Part shown: positions 60,195 to 64,000 of the stretch, piece after piece
Layout of the letters: every line of letters begins with the position of its first letter
How positions within the stretch are numbered: position 1 is the first letter of the stretch
Source of the DNA: Mesostigma viride
Lineage: Eukaryota > Streptophyta > Mesostigmatophyceae > Mesostigmatales > Mesostigmataceae
DNA: 64,000 nucleotides
Direction of reading: 5' to 3'
NCBI GenBank assembly: GCA_009746045.1
Contig: RPFO01000017.1
Coordinates: 1,665,452-1,729,451, forward strand
Made by a program: the position numbers and the translations under genes
Notes under the pieces: model-generated
What the model was told of the DNA's origin: nothing
Seen by the model: only the letters and a program-made list of their open reading frames with translations
The model's database searches: none

Positions 60195-60385
60195 TGTCAC
60201 GGTGTCACGGTGTCACGGTGTCACGGTGTCACGGTGTCACGGTGTCAGAAGCATAGGTAAAACTTGCAATGACCCATTGAATACATCATCCCCATTAATA
60301 ATCACTGCATACCTGCAAAGATGTGTGTTTATATGCATTTTGAGGTGTCACGGTGTCACGGTGTCACGATGTCACGGTGTCACGG
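60195..60385. repeat. GGTGTCAC arrays near the right end of the 7.1-kb element
   Basis: Two runs of the 8-mer (60195-60245 and 60343-60385), inverted relative to the left-end arrays, are consistent with inverted subterminal repeats of a DNA transposon. Confidence 0.9.
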
Positions 60386-60507
60386 GTCCTATGAACTTCC
60401 CCTTCCTCAGAGACTTAAGTGGAAACTTTAAATTCAATAAAATACAACTTTTCAAAATGAACTACAAATTGCGTGTTCTAGTACAAATCCAGACGAGCTT
60501 AGGGATG

Positions 60508-61302
60508 AACTTGTACACGGAGATATACACCGGTGACAAGCTTCGCATCCTGGCGTCTAGTGCCTACATAAGGCAGTCGGCGAGGCGGCTGTTCAAGTTT
60601 GTTCGGGAGCGACACGCGGCGGGGGACACCTGGGCGGCGTTTATGACGCGACTCAGGGTGTTCCTGAGTGACAAGAGGACCATAGATGGGTCCCACCTGA
60701 AGCAAGAATACCTGGACTACAAGCCCATCAAGGGGCAGCTAGTGGTCCACGCCTTTGAAGACTTCGTCAAGCTGAGGGAGGACGCCATGGCCAAGGGATT
60801 CTTCGTCGCAGATCGGATGGCCATGGGCGACTTTCTCAAGTCGCTGCAGTTGGATCCGGTCACCATGGATAATGTGACCATCCACATGCGACAGGTCCAT
60901 GGCTGGGCAGCCATGACGGACCAGTTGTATGAGTGTTTCAGCGGCAAGTACGTGGGTGGTAAGCGCCCTCGTCAGGGTGACGAGGAGGCCACTGAACCCA
61001 CGGTTAAGTCCATGAGGGGATCGGGCCACGGGGGCCCAGCGCCCTCGAGAGGGCCTGAGACCTCTTCAAGGGGTCGAGGAAGGTCCAGGAGGGGGCGTGA
61101 CAGAAGGGCTGGACGGGGGACCCCGCCGAAGTCGGGACATCCACAGTCCCAGTTTGACTTCAAGAGGGTGGGTGGTCCTCCCAAGGCTGGGCCCAGCAGT
61201 GGGACCTCACGGGACATCAGTCAGGTGGAATGTTATTTCTGCCAGGGGAAGGGTCACTTCAGGAATGAGTGTCCCTCGTACCTGAGGCAGGAAGGTCACT
61301 AG
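60508..61302 (+). CDS. Gag of copia-2, capsid and CCHC nucleocapsid part
   Basis: The frame continues from 53393 after the inserted element. The helical capsid-like part includes DTWAAFMTRLRVFLSDKRT and KGFFVADRMAMGDFLKSLQL, paralleling the copia-1 Gag. A basic Gly/Arg-rich tract (GRGRSRRGRDRRAGRG) precedes a zinc knuckle CYFCQGKGHFRNEC (C-X2-C-X4-H-X4-C). It ends at TAG 61300-61302, followed by GAGTTAA; the TGACTAG context of copia-1 is absent. No integrase, RT or RNase H follows in the remaining 2.7 kb, so the element is truncated, interrupted again or continues outside the window. Confidence 0.85.
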   Translation, partial: NLYTEIYTGDKLRILASSAYIRQSARRLFKFVRERHAAGDTWAAFMTRLRVFLSDKRTIDGSHLKQEYLDYKPIKGQLVVHAFEDFVKLREDAMAKGFFVADRMAMGDFLKSLQLDPVTMDNVTIHMRQVHGWAAMTDQLYECFSGKYVGGKRPRQGDEEATEPTVKSMRGSGHGGPAPSRGPETSSRGRGRSRRGRDRRAGRGTPPKSGHPQSQFDFKRVGGPPKAGPSSGTSRDISQVECYFCQGKGHFRNECPSYLRQEGH

Positions 61303-61305
61303 GAG

Positions 61306-61815
61306 TTAATTTTACGGGGCGTAAACGCCCCGGTTGGGGTTACCGGGGCGGTTACTGGCCAGTAACCATGTACGTTTAAGGTTACCGGCCAGGTTACCGG
61401 CCGGTAACCCGGAATGCAACAGACTAAATACCGGCCGGTAATGGTTACCGGGCGGTAATAGTTACCGGAACGTTTACTGGGCGGTAACTTTTACCGGAGC
61501 CGTAACCATGCCCGTAACCTATCTGGGTTACGGTCATGGTTACGGCCCAAGTAGAAGTTACCGGGCGGTAAACTGGTATGGTTACGGGACCAGTTCTGAG
61601 AACCGGGATGGGTTACCGGCATGGTTACGGGACCAGTTCTGATAACCGGGCCTGGCTACTGGCCTGGTTACGGGTCCGTCAACCGTCCCGTAACCTGCAG
61701 TAGTTACGGCCCAGTAGTTAACCCTGGCTACTGCGGTGGTTACGGGGCCGGTTATGCCCCAGTAATAATAGTAACCCATGCCTACAACGCAGCCTGTCCG
61801 GGTTATGGCCCCGAA
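61306..61815. repeat. GTTACC/GGTAAC-rich palindromic patch
   Basis: Short variants of GGTTACCGG, GGTAACC, GTTACGG and GGCCGGTAAC occur every 10-25 bp on both strands for 500 bp, including short palindromes such as GGTTACCGGCCGGTAACC. There is no fixed period and no open frame of interest. Confidence 0.85.
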
Positions 61816-62555
61816 TTCTAAAATGCATTGACCCCGGCTATGGTGAGTGGCTTGCATGATATGGTGCTTTTGAAGATGCATTTTTGAATTAGGCATTTCA
61901 TTAAAATGTTTAAGAAGTCATTAATAATCAATTGCACGAATCACTTCCATCCGATGTTGTCAACGTGGGCTTCATGATGAAATCGTGGAGATGACGCACA
62001 TGAAGTTCACGGAACATCTTAGGTAATAAATCAAGCCGTTACGGCAGTAGAACCTTGGCCGATGAGGGTGGCGTCTTGAAGCTGTTGTCACCCTCAAGTC
62101 CGCTCGGCCAGGGGTAATCGCCCATGTTGATTTGAAAGGTACCGCCGTCCATATGGCGGCTCCGCTTTTGGTGCGAGTTGACCAACTTCCCATCTTAATC
62201 ATTCCGGATTGCCTGCAGTTCATTCCGCCTTTGTCCAAGTAAGACAGCAACTGTCACGCACTCATAGAAAACGCAAAATGCCCCGAATGCAGTTACGGCC
62301 ATACGGTAGCGAGGAATAGCAGTTGAAATTTCTAGTACACAGGCAACTAGTAAGAAAAGGGACGATGCGTGCACCACCACCAATACGTACGTGCATCCCT
62401 CTCTTGAAAATGACAGCATCTTCCATGCCGTCCAAGAAAAACGCAACGTATTTAACATGAACCCGAATGCAGTTACGGTCGTAGAGTAGTGAGGACTGGC
62501 AGCTGAAAGTTCTAGTTGATGGGCTGAGAATAAGGAAAAAAATGATGCGTGCACT
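61816..62555. other. Unassigned sequence with a diverged tandem duplication
   Basis: A block with CGAATGCAGTTACGGYCRTA and GATGCGTGCAC occurs twice (about 62272-62372 and 62442-62552). The minus-strand ORFs over it are duplicated with it and lack motifs. Nothing else is seen. Confidence 0.5.
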
Positions 62556-62559
62556 CACC

Positions 62560-63860
62560 TACCCTATTACGTCCCTCCCATGGCGAGGAACCAGCAAAAC
62601 CACCCACATACCCTGTTGTGTCCCTCCCTTGACAAGGAACAAGCACGTGCACATGCCCCACCCCACATGCATGCCTCCCTTGACAAGAATCGAACGGGCA
62701 CGTGCACCCACCTACCCTATGTGCACCCCCTCCTTTGACAAGGAACAAGCACGTGCACGTGCCTACCCCACATGCATGCCTCCCTTGACAAGAATCGAAC
62801 GAGCACGTGCACCCACCCACCCTGTGTGCACCCCTCCTTTGACAAGGAACAAGCACGTGAACTCACCTACACTACGCGCGTCCCTCCCTTGACAAGGAAT
62901 AGGCACGTGCACATGCCTACCCCACATCCATGCCTCCCCTGACCAGTAACAAGCACGTGCACCCACCTACCCTACGTGCATCCCTCCTGTGACATGGAAC
63001 AAGCACGTGCACCCACCAACCCTATGTACGTGCCTCTTGACAAGCAACAAGCACGTGCACCCACCTACCCTAAGTGCCCCCCTCCTTCGACAAGGAACAA
63101 GCATGTGCACTCACCTACCGTACGTGAATCCCTCCCTTGGCAAGGACCAAGCACGTGCACCCACCTACCCGATGTCCGCCCCTCCCTTGATAAGGTACAA
63201 GCATGCCCACCCACCTACCCTACCTGCATCCCTCCCTTGACATGGAACAACCATGTGCACATGCCTACCCCACATGCATGCCTCCCTTGACAAGGAACGA
63301 GCACGTGCACCCACCCACCCTGTGTGCACCCCTCCTTTGACAAGGAACAAGCACGTGCACTCATCTACCGCACGTGCATCCCTCCCTTGACAAGGAACAA
63401 GCAAGCCCACCCACCTACCCTACCTGCATCCCTCCCTTGACATGAAACAAGCACGTGCACATGCCTACCCCACATGCATGCCTCCCTTGACAAGGAACGA
63501 GCACGTGCACCCACCCACCCTGTGTGCACCCCTCCTTTGACAAGGAACAAGCACATGAACTCACCTACACTACGTGCGTCCCTCCCTTGACAAGGAATAA
63601 GCACGTGCACATGCCTACCCCACATCCATGCCTCCCCTGACCAGTAACAAGCACGTGCACTCACCTACCCTACGTATGTGCCTCTTGACAAGGACCAAGC
63701 TCGTGCACCCACCTACCATACGTGAATCCCTCCCTTGACAAGGTACACGCATGCCCACCCACCTACCCTACGTGGGCCCCTCCCTTGATAAGGTACAAGC
63801 ATGACCAGCCACCTACCCCGCGAGCCTCCCTACTTTGACAAGGAACAAGCACGTGGGCCC
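62560..63860. repeat. Minisatellite of about 43-46 bp, roughly 29 units
   Basis: Units follow CCCTTGACAAGGAACAAGCACGTGCACCCACCTACCCTACGTGCAT with many variants (CACGTGAACTC, TGACCAGTAACAAGC, CTTTGACAAGG). Longer blocks recur, for example 62690-62960 against 63240-63660. It is related in reverse complement to 43520-43780. Confidence 0.93.
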
Positions 63861-64000
63861 GCTAGCATGGCAGCAAGGAAGACATTACCCTAACATGGCA
63901 TGGCCAAAGCAAAAGAGACAGAGAAGTCAATGGAGAGAGAGCTCCTAAGAACTCCTAGTACAATTGGAAACCATGGAGGGCAAAAAACGTTCAACAACTT
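63861..64000. other. Window end, unassigned
   Basis: The last 140 bases follow the minisatellite. No feature is seen. Confidence 0.5.

Larger units (their letters stand above)
53394..60504. mobile_element. 7.1-kb TIR DNA transposon in copia-2 gag
   Basis: Perfect 32-bp terminal inverted repeats start CCCTAAGCTCGTCTGGATTT (53394-53425 and 60473-60504), with a 3-bp TSD ATG. Subterminal arrays of the 8-mer GTGACACC occur on the left, and its inverse GGTGTCAC on the right (60195-60245, 60343-60385). A 3-bp TSD fits CACTA or Harbinger-like families, but the ends match neither consensus. No transposase catalytic domain is recognised. Exon-like coding pieces are on the minus strand, plus a 134-codon ORF on the plus strand. 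Confidence 0.9.

Noticed and set aside
62542-63664. Several 80-115-codon ORFs on both strands
   Set aside because: Frames of the 43-46 bp minisatellite, duplicated along with it.

Overview
The window is nuclear DNA of a eukaryote. It has GT-AG introns, LTR retrotransposons, a LINE ORF1, long satellites and almost no host coding sequence. Three weak signs point to the green lineage, most likely an alga: a degenerate TTTAGGG-type (plant-type) 7-mer array near 16.9 kb, a plastid-like tRNA-Ser remnant beside it, and an intron-bearing bacterial/organellar-type tyrosyl-tRNA synthetase. No sequence names the species.

Layout. 1-16538 is a 40-bp satellite split by a young copia-type LTR retrotransposon (3076-13329, TSD TACAT, LTRs differing at 3 of 647 bases). 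That element carries an extra ORF upstream of gag, a gag/pol boundary at an in-frame TGA followed by CTAG, and a pol whose visible order is INT-PR-RT-RNaseH. Two related palindromic elements (5999-6883 and 10884-11777) are inserted in it. Each has the structure palindrome-spacer-palindrome-inverted spacer-palindrome, a tRNA-like module in the spacer, its own 5-bp TSD, and AGTTA...TAACT ends like the LTRs. 16539-21383 is gene-poor, with microsatellites, a tRNA remnant, a telomere-like array and recurring CCAACGGCCGTTGG palindromes. 21384-28192 (minus) is the only recognisable host gene, an organellar TyrRS in at least seven exons. 28193-31901 is noncoding.

31902-61302 is a stack of nested insertions. 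A LINE ORF1 is cut at 33134 by a second copia-type element (copia-2). The 5' LTR of copia-2 is cut by a Ty3/gypsy element on the minus strand (33780-51904, TSD CACAC, LTRs identical by eye). That gypsy element holds a 10-kb TIR transposon (34803-44801, CACTA ends). The copia-2 gag is cut by a 7.1-kb TIR transposon (53394-60504, TSD ATG) rich in GTGACACC repeats, which contains exons of an unrecognised minus-strand gene with a 1.1-kb intron made of tetranucleotide repeats. 61303-64000 holds a GTTACC-rich palindromic patch and a minisatellite related to one inside the 10-kb element.

Most long open frames here are artefacts of tandem repeats whose unit length is not a multiple of three. Genes credited here rest on domain motifs, splice-site phase agreement or reading-frame continuity across insertions.
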